From contig NZ_JAHLDU010000007.1 in the NCBI RefSeq assembly GCF_018861905.1, positions 62,001 through 126,000 of the forward strand: DNA of 64,000 nucleotides. Reading direction: 5' to 3'. Below the pieces are notes generated by a model. It was not told the DNA's origin and searched no databases. It saw nothing but the letters and a program-made list of their open reading frames with translations. This stretch comes from Clostridium sp. DSM 17811 (GTDB lineage Bacteria > Bacillota > Clostridia > Clostridiales > Clostridiaceae). Below are positions 8,397-17,057 of the stretch, in pieces; the first letter of the stretch is position 1; every line of letters starts with the position of its first letter. The position numbers and the translations under genes are program-made.

Positions 8397-9137
8397 ATGT
8401 TGGACATTAGAAAATTAAATCATGTCTATTATAGTCAAAATCTTTTAAATACTTTTGATAAATGTCCTCTTAAATTTAAAATAAAATATTTGGATAATAT
8501 TAGATGGAAAAAAGATTCAATAGATGATGAGGATTATTATGAGAATATGAACATGGGACTGGATTTTCATCTCATAGCTCAAAGATATTTTTCAAATATT
8601 ACTTTGGTTATAAATGAGAGTAATACTGAATTACTCCACTTTACAAAGTCGCTTCGAGAAAAATTTACTATTATAGATGAGAATATATATTTGCCAGAGT
8701 ATGAAATTAAAATGAGAAAAGATAATATTAGGATTCAAGCGAAGTATGATTTAATAATTATTAAGCCAAATAATAAAATAGAAATATGGGACTGGAAGAC
8801 AGAAAATAGGAAGCTCGATTATAGTGAAGTAAGTAAAAGAATGCAAGCTATTGTTTATATGTATATAGTAGGAGAAAGGTCCTTAGAAATATTTGATAGA
8901 GAGATACCATTTGAAAATATAAGCATGAGTTTTTGGCAACCTCAGTTTAAAGAGGATATCATCACTATTAATTATTCAAAGAGTAAGCATAAAGTATATG
9001 AAGAAAAAATTATAGATATAATACGCAGGCTTACTAATTATGATTTTAGTTTAGATTTCAATATTGAATTGTATAGAAAAATGTGTAAGTATTGCGAATT
9101 CGCAGGGGATACTCAGGCATGTGATGCTTTTGTTTAG
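8397..9137 (+). CDS. Stand-alone PD-(D/E)XK nuclease with Fe-S cysteines (Cas4/AddB C-terminal type)
   Basis: A 246-residue protein built like the AddB/Cas4 nuclease domain: an N-terminal SQNLLNTFDKCPLKF with Cys23, a GLDFH motif supplying the His of the RecB nuclease motif I, EYEIK, AKYDLI, then IEIWDWKTE giving the D...D-x-K metal site, and three C-terminal cysteines (230, 233, 242). Cys23 plus these three is the arrangement that holds a 4Fe-4S cluster in AddB and Cas4; the last spacing, x8, is wide. ATG directly follows the helicase stop codon with AGGGGTG about 9 bases upstream. There are no cas genes nearby, so a Cas4 role is unlikely. It should supply the nuclease missing from the two preceding proteins. 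Confidence 0.85.
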   Translation: MLDIRKLNHVYYSQNLLNTFDKCPLKFKIKYLDNIRWKKDSIDDEDYYENMNMGLDFHLIAQRYFSNITLVINESNTELLHFTKSLREKFTIIDENIYLPEYEIKMRKDNIRIQAKYDLIIIKPNNKIEIWDWKTENRKLDYSEVSKRMQAIVYMYIVGERSLEIFDREIPFENISMSFWQPQFKEDIITINYSKSKHKVYEEKIIDIIRRLTNYDFSLDFNIELYRKMCKYCEFAGDTQACDAFV

Positions 9138-9310
9138 TGCTTCATAAATGTGGATGTGTAAGTATGAAATATTAAAATAGAGTCAAACATATTGTTAAGT
9201 GGATTAAAGAAATATTGTAATATTTTATAATATAAAGATTTTAGTGTATTATCTTATAATAGACATAATATTATTATTAAATTTAAGAAAAAGAAATGGA
9301 GAGATATGAT

Positions 9311-11272
9311 TTGAAAGGTAAATGTTATTACTGCAACGAGAAATTATCAGAAAGAACCGTTAAAAAACATGTTAAAGGCTGTAAAGTTAGGAAAGAAAAG
9401 ATAGGAGAGTCTATCGCGAGTTCTAAAAAAACTAAGAGTCAATATATTTTGTCTATACTTCCACAGTATGGATCAAAAGAGTATAGTTTGTATATAGCTA
9501 TAGATATAGATTTAACTTTAAAGAATCTGGATAGTTTTTTAAGAAATATTTGGTTAGAATGTTGTGGACACTTAAGTAGTTTTATTATTGATGACATAAA
9601 CTATGACTCTTCAATAGAAGATGAATTTGAACTTTTTCCTCAAACTGAAACAATGGATTTTAAATTAAGACAGGTGATTTCTGTAGGTGATAAATTTAAA
9701 TATGACTATGATTTTGGTTCTACTACTGCATTAAAACTTGAAGTTATAGATGAGTATGTGGTAGGGGAGAAGTATAGTCAAATAGAAATATTAACTAGAA
9801 ATGATGAAATACAAAATTTTTGTGCGAATTGTAATCAAAAGGCAAAGTATTTTGATTATGAAGAAGAAAAGTATTTTTGTAAAGATTGTGTAGATGAAGA
9901 CGCTGATATGGTAGGTGAATTTGAATATAGAAATTCACCTAGGGATGGAGTTTGTGGATATGCAGGAGAAAGAGATACGGAAAAGCAGTACTTGCCAGGA
10001 AATAAATTTAAGTTTAAGAAAACTAAAATAAAAGGGCGAAAGGATATAGTTCCATTTATAGAGGATGATGAATTCAATGTAGATGATTTTAAAGGGGACT
10101 TTGAATCTCTTTTGGATATTGCAATGGATGATATGAATTCAGAAGTTGGATATAAAGCAAAAAAATTATTGAATAGATTAAAAAGAGGGAAGTTTACACA
10201 TAATTTAAGAGAATTATTAGAATGTGATACAAAAGATGAATTATTAAAAACAACATATATGCTAAATATTACGAGGGTATCTAAGTTTAATAAAGGCCAA
10301 CTAATAGAAAAACTTTTAGAGGTATATGAAGAGAAAATAAAAAAGGCACTATATTCAATTGATAGTGAAAGATATGAATTTTTAAAAAGAATAATGGAAA
10401 ACCAGGGATATATATCTTTTGAAGATGATAAGTTCACATCAAATCCAGAATATTTTTTAGAATGTGGATTTGTTTTTGCAACGATGAGAGAAGATGGTAT
10501 ATATTTAATCATGCCAAATGAAACAATAAATGCTATAAAATCCATAGATAATGTGGAGTACAGAAAGATATTAGCTAAAAACACAGAAATAATAAAGTTG
10601 ATGTGGGGAATGACCTATAATTATGGAGTACTATTTATGAGTGATTTTATAAAGATGCTTAATAATTATATTGACTATTCTTTAGATGAAACTGATATTT
10701 ACGCAGTAATTGTAAGTGGTGCAGATTATTATGATGGGTATAGGCTGCAAGGGAATATAGCTAGTAGTATAATGGTTCCTCTAGAAGATACTATAAATAT
10801 TATTAATACAAGAGATAATATTTCAAGCGATAGGGATTTCTGTATTATAGAAAAGGCTGAGCTACTTGAAGCCGCTAATGAGGAATATTTAATTGAAAAT
10901 AAAATAACCATGAGATTAAAAAAGTATTTAGAGAATAATTGGGAAATAGAAGAAACACAAATTGAAATGATTATAATTAATTTATATGATGATATTCAAG
11001 AAAATGAAAAAGAAGAGGTAGTAGATAACATCATAAGTGCATTGGGAGATATAAGTGAAAAGGATCTTCAAAAACTTTTAGTAGAAATAAATAGTTTTAT
11101 AAATAACACTAGACTTTGGAGACTAAAAGGATATACTTTTAATGAATTAAATTCAGAAGATAATAATAATAATAATTCTACTCCTAAGATAGGAAGAAAT
11201 GATCTTTGTATTTGTGGAAGCGGTAAAAAATATAAAAAATGTTGTGGATCTAAGGTTATTCAGTTATTTTAA
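9311..11272 (+). CDS. Multi-zinc-finger protein with pRiA4b ORF-3-like and SEC-C domains
   Basis: The start is set to TTG at 9311, because GGAGAG ends 7 bases before it; the ATG at 9296 has no SD and would overlap this one. The 653 residues comprise an N-terminal C2HC finger (Cys5, Cys8, His20, Cys24); a region around 30-150 ending in YDYDFGSTTALKLEV, the signature of the plasmid pRiA4b ORF-3 family (related to the IS1096 passenger protein TnpR); a second C4 ribbon at about 171-193; a SAP/Rho-N-like stretch near 305-345; a long helical part; a run of Asn; and a C-terminal SEC-C motif RNDLCICGSGKKYKKCC (about 627-645). SEC-C motifs bind zinc and mediate protein contacts. It lies 173 bases after the nuclease gene and may have its own promoter in the AT-rich gap. 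Molecular function unknown; a nucleic-acid-linked adaptor is only a guess. Confidence 0.75.
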   Translation: MKGKCYYCNEKLSERTVKKHVKGCKVRKEKIGESIASSKKTKSQYILSILPQYGSKEYSLYIAIDIDLTLKNLDSFLRNIWLECCGHLSSFIIDDINYDSSIEDEFELFPQTETMDFKLRQVISVGDKFKYDYDFGSTTALKLEVIDEYVVGEKYSQIEILTRNDEIQNFCANCNQKAKYFDYEEEKYFCKDCVDEDADMVGEFEYRNSPRDGVCGYAGERDTEKQYLPGNKFKFKKTKIKGRKDIVPFIEDDEFNVDDFKGDFESLLDIAMDDMNSEVGYKAKKLLNRLKRGKFTHNLRELLECDTKDELLKTTYMLNITRVSKFNKGQLIEKLLEVYEEKIKKALYSIDSERYEFLKRIMENQGYISFEDDKFTSNPEYFLECGFVFATMREDGIYLIMPNETINAIKSIDNVEYRKILAKNTEIIKLMWGMTYNYGVLFMSDFIKMLNNYIDYSLDETDIYAVIVSGADYYDGYRLQGNIASSIMVPLEDTINIINTRDNISSDRDFCIIEKAELLEAANEEYLIENKITMRLKKYLENNWEIEETQIEMIIINLYDDIQENEKEEVVDNIISALGDISEKDLQKLLVEINSFINNTRLWRLKGYTFNELNSEDNNNNNSTPKIGRNDLCICGSGKKYKKCCGSKVIQLF

Positions 11273-11274
11273 TA

Positions 11275-11370
11275 AGCTTTCACTATGGCAAGGATGTATT
11301 TGTTACAAAAGGTCTAGGTAATCTAAGGGCTACTTCAGCAGATGCAGACGTTTTTAGAGTTAGAGGATAA
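11275..11370 (+). pseudogene. Possible orphan C-terminal coding remnant before a terminator
   Basis: A start-less frame runs from 11275 to TAA at 11368-11370 and reads as plausible protein (KDVFVTKGLGNLRATSADAD, then VFRVRG). It is directly followed by, and overlaps, an intrinsic terminator, as a real gene end would. I do not recognise the parent gene. It could equally be chance in 96 bases. Confidence 0.25.
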
Positions 11371-11395
11371 ACATTTATCTTCTAGCTCTATTTTT
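11355..11395 (+). terminator. Intrinsic terminator upstream of the ABC-2 genes
   Basis: A 16-bp stem (TAGAGTTAGAGGATAA with TTATCTTCTAGCTCTA, two G-U pairs) is followed by five T. The rest of the 392-base gap (11396-11664) is AT-rich and holds a TATAAT near 11512 but no convincing -35. Confidence 0.75.
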
Positions 11396-11664
11396 CTAAG
11401 TTAATATATTATGGGTGGACACTTTAATTTGCAGTATAAATAATTCATCTTAATTAGTAATAATTATAAAGAATTTATTAAGTTTAATAAAAAGATAGAA
11501 TATCCGTATATAATATAAATTGGAAGAACAATAATATTGAAATGTCGTCTAAGAATTACGTGGATCAAAAGTAGGTATTAAAATCGATTAAAGGAATTAG
11601 AGTAGGGGAGACGGAATATAGTTAAGTATGAAGTAAAAAGTAAGTGATGAGGAGGGGAAATAAA

Positions 11665-12375
11665 ATGAAATTATTAATTGAAAATTTAGAAAAAAATTAT
11701 GGAGAGAAACAGGTGCTTAAAAAAGCATCCTTTACTTTTGAAAAAGGGAAAATATATGGACTATTAGGACGAAATGGAGTAGGAAAAACAACTCTTTTTA
11801 ATTGCATTAGCGGGGAAACTAAATATGAAAGTGGTAGTGTTAGTATTATGTGCGAGGGACAAGCAGCAAAGGAGATAGATTATAGAAAGGTAGGATATGT
11901 TTTTTCAGATCCCGTTATACCAGAGTTTTTAACTGGATATGAGTTTTTAAAATTTTATATTGATATTAATAAGGACAAAATTGAAAATTTGCTTACAATA
12001 GATGAGTATTTCGATATTATAAAGATTAAGAATGAAGACAGATATCGGTTGATGAAGGGATACTCACATGGAATGAAAAATAAAATGCAGATGGTTTGTC
12101 TTTTAATAACTCAACCACCCGTAATTTTACTAGATGAACCTTTGACTTCTTTTGATGTAGTGGTGGCCCTGGAAATTAAGAATCTGTTAAAAAAAATGAA
12201 AAGTGAGCATATTATTATTTTTTCTACTCATATTCTTCAATTAGCTACAGATTTATGCGATGAAATATTGGTTCTAAATAATTGCATTTTAGAAGAAGTG
12301 GATAGTGAGATTCTAAAAAGTGCTGAATTTGAAGAGAAGATTATGAAGATTTTGAAGGAGGGGGGGAATGATTAG
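11665..12375 (+). CDS. ABC transporter ATP-binding protein
   Basis: A 236-residue ABC ATPase; the ATG at 11665 has AGGAGGGG 8 bases upstream. Motifs: Walker A GRNGVGKT (about 37-44), a divergent signature YSHGMKNKMQM in place of LSGGQ, Walker B VILLDEPLTSFD and the switch STHILQ. This pattern is usual for ABC-2-type exporter ATPases of the CcmA/YhaQ group. The final 8 bases overlap the next gene, whose long membrane protein should be its permease. Substrate unknown. Confidence 0.88.
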   Translation: MKLLIENLEKNYGEKQVLKKASFTFEKGKIYGLLGRNGVGKTTLFNCISGETKYESGSVSIMCEGQAAKEIDYRKVGYVFSDPVIPEFLTGYEFLKFYIDINKDKIENLLTIDEYFDIIKIKNEDRYRLMKGYSHGMKNKMQMVCLLITQPPVILLDEPLTSFDVVVALEIKNLLKKMKSEHIIIFSTHILQLATDLCDEILVLNNCILEEVDSEILKSAEFEEKIMKILKEGGND

Positions 12376-13975
12376 TACATTTATTAATAGTTTTAAGGTA
12401 TCTTTTGCAGAGCAAGCTAATACTTTTATTTATTTTCTTAAAAGGATACCTCTTCTGGGAAAAAAAATTCCTGATAATTTATATGAAAAAACTCACGCTA
12501 AACTAATTATAGGGGTAATACGTGAAATTTTAGGAGTATTCGCAGGATTCATAGGGAAAGCCATATATTTAGGTATAATGATTATTTTGCCTTCCTATTT
12601 AATCACTAAAGATATAACAAAGATGCAACCTATTTTCATACATATACTTTTCTTTTTAAGTTTTGTTTTAGGACCAATTATAAAAAGTATAATTTTTGAT
12701 GAAAACAATAAAGATGCCTTTAACATGATAACCTTAATGAAGGCTGATGCTAGAGAATACTATTTGTCAAAGATAGTATATAGAAATATAACAGATTTTA
12801 TATACTTTGTAATTCCAGTAATCATTATAGGAATAATAATAGGATTTTCGCCACTAAAAGCTATAGTGCTAGTTGCGGAATTAACAGCTTTGAAATTAAT
12901 TGGTGAAGGTTTACAGCTCCATATATATGATAAGAAAGAAGTTTTGATTAAAAAGAAAGCAATATTTATATCTGTAGTAGTGATTGGCGGGCTTTTTCTT
13001 GCTTATGCATTACCATGTTTTGGACATGCAATTAATTTTAATCCAATATTATTTAATGTTTATGTTGTAATTATTCTATTAGGACTAGGCGTAGTATCAT
13101 TTATATACCTATGGAAATATATAAAATATACACTAATTGCAAAAGCTTTATTAACTAAGGATAAATTATATAATGTAGAAGCTATTAGAAAGGGCGCTAC
13201 TTTTTCAACAGTAAAATTGGATGAAAAGAGAATGAGTAAGGAAGAATTAAATACAAAAAAATATGACGAAAAGAAAGGATATGAATATTTAAATTCATTA
13301 TTTTTTCTTCGTTTTAGAAGAATAATGGTTAAGCCTATAAAGCAAAGAGTTGTATTAATATGTGTTATATTTTTAATTGGAATGTATTTGGTATTTTTTA
13401 TGCCAAATAAAAGGACAATGTTAGTGACTGAAATTAAAAAAAGTATTCCAATATTAATATTTATTATGTATACCATGTCAACGGGGGAAAGAATTTGTAA
13501 GGCCATGTTTTATAATTGTGATGTTAGTTTATTAAGATATGGTTATTACCGAGAGGGTAGTGTGATTTTATCTAATTTTACGTCTAGGCTTAAGCGGGTA
13601 GTTATTCTTAATCTGATACCTGCTTTAACTTTATGTGCTGCTATAGTTTGTATTATAGTGGCCAGTGGATACAGTTACGAGCTTATTAGCATGATGCCAT
13701 TATTTTTGTGCATACTCTGTTTAGCTTGCTTTTTTTCCATACATCATTTGTTTATGTATTACGTGTTACAGCCTTATACAGCAGAGTTAACGGTAAAAAG
13801 TCCGTTATTTAAATTCGTAAATATGGTTATGTATCTTGCTTGTTATGCATGTCTTCAAATTCATACTCCTCCATATTATTTTACTGCAGGGATTATTATA
13901 ACAACTCTTGTATATATGGGGGTTGCATTGGTTTTAACCTATAGAGTGGCTCCAAGAACTTTTAAGTTAAAATAG
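12368..13975 (+). CDS. ABC-2-type multi-spanning membrane protein, probable permease partner
   Basis: A 535-residue integral membrane protein with roughly ten hydrophobic segments in two groups (about 55-250 and 325-530), split by a charged cytoplasmic stretch at about 265-310 (KLDEKRMSKEELNTKKYDEK). No solute-binding or FtsX pattern is present. The start overlaps the ATPase gene by 8 bases behind GGAGGGGG, so the two are translationally coupled and form one exporter. I do not recognise a named family beyond the ABC-2 exporter style. A bidirectional terminator follows. Confidence 0.8.
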   Translation: MISTFINSFKVSFAEQANTFIYFLKRIPLLGKKIPDNLYEKTHAKLIIGVIREILGVFAGFIGKAIYLGIMIILPSYLITKDITKMQPIFIHILFFLSFVLGPIIKSIIFDENNKDAFNMITLMKADAREYYLSKIVYRNITDFIYFVIPVIIIGIIIGFSPLKAIVLVAELTALKLIGEGLQLHIYDKKEVLIKKKAIFISVVVIGGLFLAYALPCFGHAINFNPILFNVYVVIILLGLGVVSFIYLWKYIKYTLIAKALLTKDKLYNVEAIRKGATFSTVKLDEKRMSKEELNTKKYDEKKGYEYLNSLFFLRFRRIMVKPIKQRVVLICVIFLIGMYLVFFMPNKRTMLVTEIKKSIPILIFIMYTMSTGERICKAMFYNCDVSLLRYGYYREGSVILSNFTSRLKRVVILNLIPALTLCAAIVCIIVASGYSYELISMMPLFLCILCLACFFSIHHLFMYYVLQPYTAELTVKSPLFKFVNMVMYLACYACLQIHTPPYYFTAGIIITTLVYMGVALVLTYRVAPRTFKLK

Positions 13976-14060
13976 AGATCCCTATTTCTTCTTCACACTA
14001 GTTTAAGATATAGGTTATCGCAAAAAATATTGAAATGGTGTTGCACCATTTAAAACTAGT

Positions 14061-14100
14061 AAGGAGCTATCTCATAATAAAACTTTGAGATAGCTCCTTT
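14061..14100. terminator. Bidirectional terminator between the ABC-2 operon and asnB
   Basis: Stem AAGGAGCTATCTCA / TGAGATAGCTCCTT with T runs on both strands, lying between convergent genes. Confidence 0.8.
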
Positions 14101-14116
14101 ATGAGTATTTTCTTGA

Positions 14117-15706
14117 TTATTTTCCACTGGCACCATAATTTGACAACATTCTGGCACTAGGATCATTTACGTTACAGCCTTCCCATTCTTTGTTTGGCAT
14201 CCAAAAGTCTACTATCATTTCTGATTGTAATGGATAATATTTTTCAAACAATTCTCTGTATAACAATGATTCTTTTGTGAATGGTTTAGAATTGTATTTA
14301 TACTTGTTAGATAGTTTTTCAAATTCTTCATCAGTATAGCAATCCTTGGCATATTCTTTTAAATAGTCTACCATAGAATGCCCTACAGCATCGCTAAATG
14401 CTGCTTTTTCACGATATAAAATATTATCTGGTAGATAATCACCTTCAAACGAATGCCTTAAAAGGTATTTACCCATGTTGTATTTGTTTAATTTCTTTTC
14501 AGGGTCTATGGACATAACATATTTTACAAAATCTAAATCGCCAAATGGTACCCTTGCTTCTATAGAATTTGAGCTGATACAACGGTCTGCACGAAGTACA
14601 TCGTACATATGAAGCTCTCTTATTCTCTTTTGTGATTCCTTTTGAAATTCCTCTGCATTTGGAGCAAAATCAGTATATTTATATCCAAATAACTCATCAG
14701 AAATTTCACCGGTTAAAAGTACTCTGACATCAGAAATCTCGTGTATTTTCTTGCAAATCAAATACATTCCCATACTTGCTCTTATCGTGGTAATATCGTA
14801 GGTTCCAAGAAGTTTAATAACCTGCTCAAGTGATCCAAGCACTTCTTCTTTTGTCATATATATAGTTGTGTGATCACTATGAATGTAATCTGCAACTTCC
14901 TGAGCATATTTAAGGTCAATTGCATCTTCAGTCATACCTATGGCAAAGGTTTTAATTGGTTTTCCAGGATACATTTTTTGAGCAATTGAACATACAAGGG
15001 AGCTGTCCAGGCCTCCACTTAACAAGAAACCTACTGGAGCATCAGCATCCATACGTTTTTCTATAGCAGTTACAAATTTATCATGAATTTTGCTGCAGAT
15101 AACTTCTATGTCATCATTGCAATAAGCACCCTTAGTTTCTGCGATATCGCAGTAGCATGTAAATTTACCATCAGCATAATAATGGCCTGGTGGAAATGAC
15201 ATGATTTTGTACGTAAGACCAATTAAATTTTTCGCTTCACTTGCAAATATGATTTTACCTGATTCGGAATAACCATAAAAGAGAGGACGGATTCCAATTG
15301 GGTCTCTTGCTGCAATGAAAGTGTCCTTTTTTCCATCGTATATTACAGTTGCGAATTCTGCATCTAATTTTGAAAACATATCTAGCCCATATTCATAGTA
15401 CATTGGAAGTAATATTTCACAATCACTATTAGAAATAAACTTATGTCCTTTTTCTATTAGGTCTTTCTTAATTTCACGGAAACCGAAAATTTCACCGTTA
15501 CAGATGGATGCATCTGTATTTCTTGTGTATGGTTGCATTCCGCTGAAACTTAAATCCATAATAGAAAGTCTTTGAAACCCTAAAATACCAGACGGTAAAG
15601 TAAGAATCTCTGTCATATCTGGTCCTCTAGATTCGGTTCTTTGCAGAGCCTCTGCAAATTTATCATGTTTCATATCTGTTCCTGTATAACACATAATTGT
15701 ACACAT
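14117..15706 (-). CDS. asnB: Asparagine synthase (glutamine-hydrolysing)
   Basis: A 529-residue cytoplasmic enzyme converting aspartate, glutamine and ATP to asparagine. The N-terminal Ntn glutaminase domain begins with Met-Cys2 (Cys2 is the nucleophile after Met removal) and contains SRGPDMTE, GFQRLSIMD and CNGEIFGF motifs. The C-terminal synthetase domain has the PP-loop SGGLDSS near residue 230 and later ARVPFGDLDF. The length is near the 500-630 range of AsnB proteins. SD GGAGG lies 8 bases before the ATG. The T-box leader immediately upstream with an Asn specifier supports regulation by uncharged tRNA-Asn, which in turn supports the assignment. Confidence 0.93.
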   Translation of the reverse strand: MCTIMCYTGTDMKHDKFAEALQRTESRGPDMTEILTLPSGILGFQRLSIMDLSFSGMQPYTRNTDASICNGEIFGFREIKKDLIEKGHKFISNSDCEILLPMYYEYGLDMFSKLDAEFATVIYDGKKDTFIAARDPIGIRPLFYGYSESGKIIFASEAKNLIGLTYKIMSFPPGHYYADGKFTCYCDIAETKGAYCNDDIEVICSKIHDKFVTAIEKRMDADAPVGFLLSGGLDSSLVCSIAQKMYPGKPIKTFAIGMTEDAIDLKYAQEVADYIHSDHTTIYMTKEEVLGSLEQVIKLLGTYDITTIRASMGMYLICKKIHEISDVRVLLTGEISDELFGYKYTDFAPNAEEFQKESQKRIRELHMYDVLRADRCISSNSIEARVPFGDLDFVKYVMSIDPEKKLNKYNMGKYLLRHSFEGDYLPDNILYREKAAFSDAVGHSMVDYLKEYAKDCYTDEEFEKLSNKYKYNSKPFTKESLLYRELFEKYYPLQSEMIVDFWMPNKEWEGCNVNDPSARMLSNYGASGK

Positions 15707-15736
15707 ATTAATATCCTCCTTTTAGTCGGAACAGGT

Positions 15737-15797
15737 GGTAATTAAACCCGCTCGATCCGCTCACAAATTACCCGTTAAAGTCCATTTAGGACTTTAA
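15737..15797 (-). other. Two further hairpins between the T-box terminator and the asnB start
   Basis: In the mRNA, TTAAAGTCC/GGACTTTAA (15797-15775) and GGTAATT/AATTACC (15772-15737) form two inverted repeats after the attenuator. The first overlaps an AAGGAGG and a five-codon ATG-TAA minigene. They are not part of the usual T-box architecture; the function is unknown. Confidence 0.45.
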
Positions 15798-15816
15798 CCT
15801 CCTTAATTTTAGATAC

Positions 15817-16090
15817 AAAAAAAAGCCCTCATCCTATAAAAAATAGGACGAAAGACTTATACTTCCGCGGTACCACCTAAATTAGCTTAAAAAGCTCACT
15901 TTAATCAGTACGGAATTAATATAAATTCGATACTGTCCAAGATGTAACGGTTTGGCTCCGTCCAATACTACTCTTAATAAATTTCGTTTGGAAGCTCCGG
16001 GATGTTCTTCACCATTTGATTAGTATCAGTCTCTCACCACCACTGATTCGCTTTGACTATTTCATAATAACTACTCTTCCCATCAAGGCT
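15817..16090 (-). promoter_or_regulatory. T-box riboswitch (tRNA-Asn sensing) controlling asnB
   Basis: In minus-strand orientation the leader contains a Stem I base starting GGGAAGAGTAGT (a loop-E/AGUA-like sequence), the specifier region GAAGAACATCCC with codon AAC (16006-16004), the T-box core AGGTGGTACCGCGG (15878-15865) and a terminator whose stem (about 15857-15825) is followed by eight T. GGTACC of the T-box is the element that can pair with the tRNA NCCA end. AAC encodes asparagine, matching the downstream gene. When tRNA-Asn is uncharged the antiterminator should form and asnB be read through. The limits of Stems II and III were not resolved. Confidence 0.92.
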
Positions 16091-16130
16091 TTTATATTGA
16101 TTATATGAATTTTGTTTTTGAATTCCTTTC

Positions 16131-16159
16131 ATTTTACTTCGTATTTTATAATTCGTCAA
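16131..16159 (-). promoter_or_regulatory. Promoter of the T-box/asnB transcript
   Basis: On the minus strand TTGACG and TAAAAT are separated by 17 bp, placing transcription start near 16124, shortly before the T-box leader. The remaining bases up to 16211 are AT-rich, with a weak hairpin (TGAATT...AATTCA) that may end the upstream sugar-transport operon. Confidence 0.65.
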
Positions 16160-16211
16160 TAGTTTTATGAATTATTTTTTAAAATAAAATTCATTTTTTT
16201 GAAATATTATC

Positions 16212-17054
16212 TTATCCTTTTAAAGATCCACTAAGCATACCTTGTATAAAATTCTTCTGAAAAAAGAGAAATAATACAAGTACTGGAACTAATGCCATAA
16301 CAGCTCCAACCATAATAGCACCATAATCTACTATATTTCCACCAGCCCGCATTAATGCTAAAACTAGCGGGATAGTAAAAGAATCTTTAGTATTTAGAAC
16401 AATCAATGGCCATAAATAATTACCCCATTGTTGAACAAATGATAAAATAGCTAAAGAAGTAAATGCTGGTTTCATAGTTGGTACGACAATCTGAAAAAAC
16501 ATCCTGAAATCATTAGCTCCGTCGATTCTTGCGGATTCCATAAGTTCATCCGGGAACGCCATAAGGTTCTGACGCATTAAGAATACTCCGAAGATACTAG
16601 CAAGTGCCGGCAAAATAACTGCTGATGGACTGCTAATTAAATTCATTGCTGAAAGTTGCATGAAAAGGGGGACTAATGTAACTTGCTGTGGTATGAACAT
16701 GGAGCATACACAAATAAAGAAAAGAACGTCCCTTCCTTTAAATTTATATTTAGAAAATGCAAAGGCAGCCATTGAATCAATTATACAGACTAAAATCGTA
16801 TATACTGTGGCAATAAAAATACTGTTAAACAAATTTCTCCAAATATTAGAGAATGCCATAAGGTTGATGTAATTTTTAATAGAGTTCGTTCCTATAACAA
16901 ATGATTTAGAACTCTGGAAAATTTGCGTGTTTGTATGAGATGATGCAATGATAGTCCATACAAACGGAAAGAAACATACTATAGCAACAATTGTTAATAT
17001 AACATAAACAAGTCCAGACCCTTTTACGCTTTTAGATTTTTTTATTTCAGCCAT
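16212..17054 (-). CDS. Sugar ABC transporter permease, MalG-like
   Basis: A 280-residue membrane protein of the carbohydrate uptake (CUT1) family: N-terminal TM, then about five more TMs, with the EAA loop in the form ESARIDGANDFRMFFQIVVP (about 168-187), the coupling helix that docks on the ATPase. It starts with AAGGAG 7 bases upstream, three bases after the preceding permease stop. As the last gene of the binding protein-permease-permease operon it lacks a neighbouring ATPase, so a shared MsmX/UgpC-type ATPase is expected. Confidence 0.9.
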   Translation of the reverse strand: MAEIKKSKSVKGSGLVYVILTIVAIVCFFPFVWTIIASSHTNTQIFQSSKSFVIGTNSIKNYINLMAFSNIWRNLFNSIFIATVYTILVCIIDSMAAFAFSKYKFKGRDVLFFICVCSMFIPQQVTLVPLFMQLSAMNLISSPSAVILPALASIFGVFLMRQNLMAFPDELMESARIDGANDFRMFFQIVVPTMKPAFTSLAILSFVQQWGNYLWPLIVLNTKDSFTIPLVLALMRAGGNIVDYGAIMVGAVMALVPVLVLFLFFQKNFIQGMLSGSLKG

Positions 17055-17057
17055 AAC

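Noticed and set aside
8397-9137. Cas4 of a CRISPR adaptation module
   Set aside because: There are no repeats, spacers, cas1/cas2 or other cas genes in the window, and the gene is coupled to a helicase, favouring an AddB-like nuclease.
9856-10584. 242-codon open frame on the minus strand
   Set aside because: It is opposite the SEC-C protein gene, has no SD, is Ser/Phe-rich low-complexity translation typical of an antisense shadow, and matches no family.
13060-13506. 148-codon minus-strand frame
   Set aside because: Antisense to the ABC-2 membrane protein; hydrophobic shadow without an SD.
15719-15780. Possible tRNA-like fold near GGTAATT...AATTACC
   Set aside because: No cloverleaf, T-loop or CCA-compatible acceptor stem can be drawn; it is just hairpins in the asnB leader.
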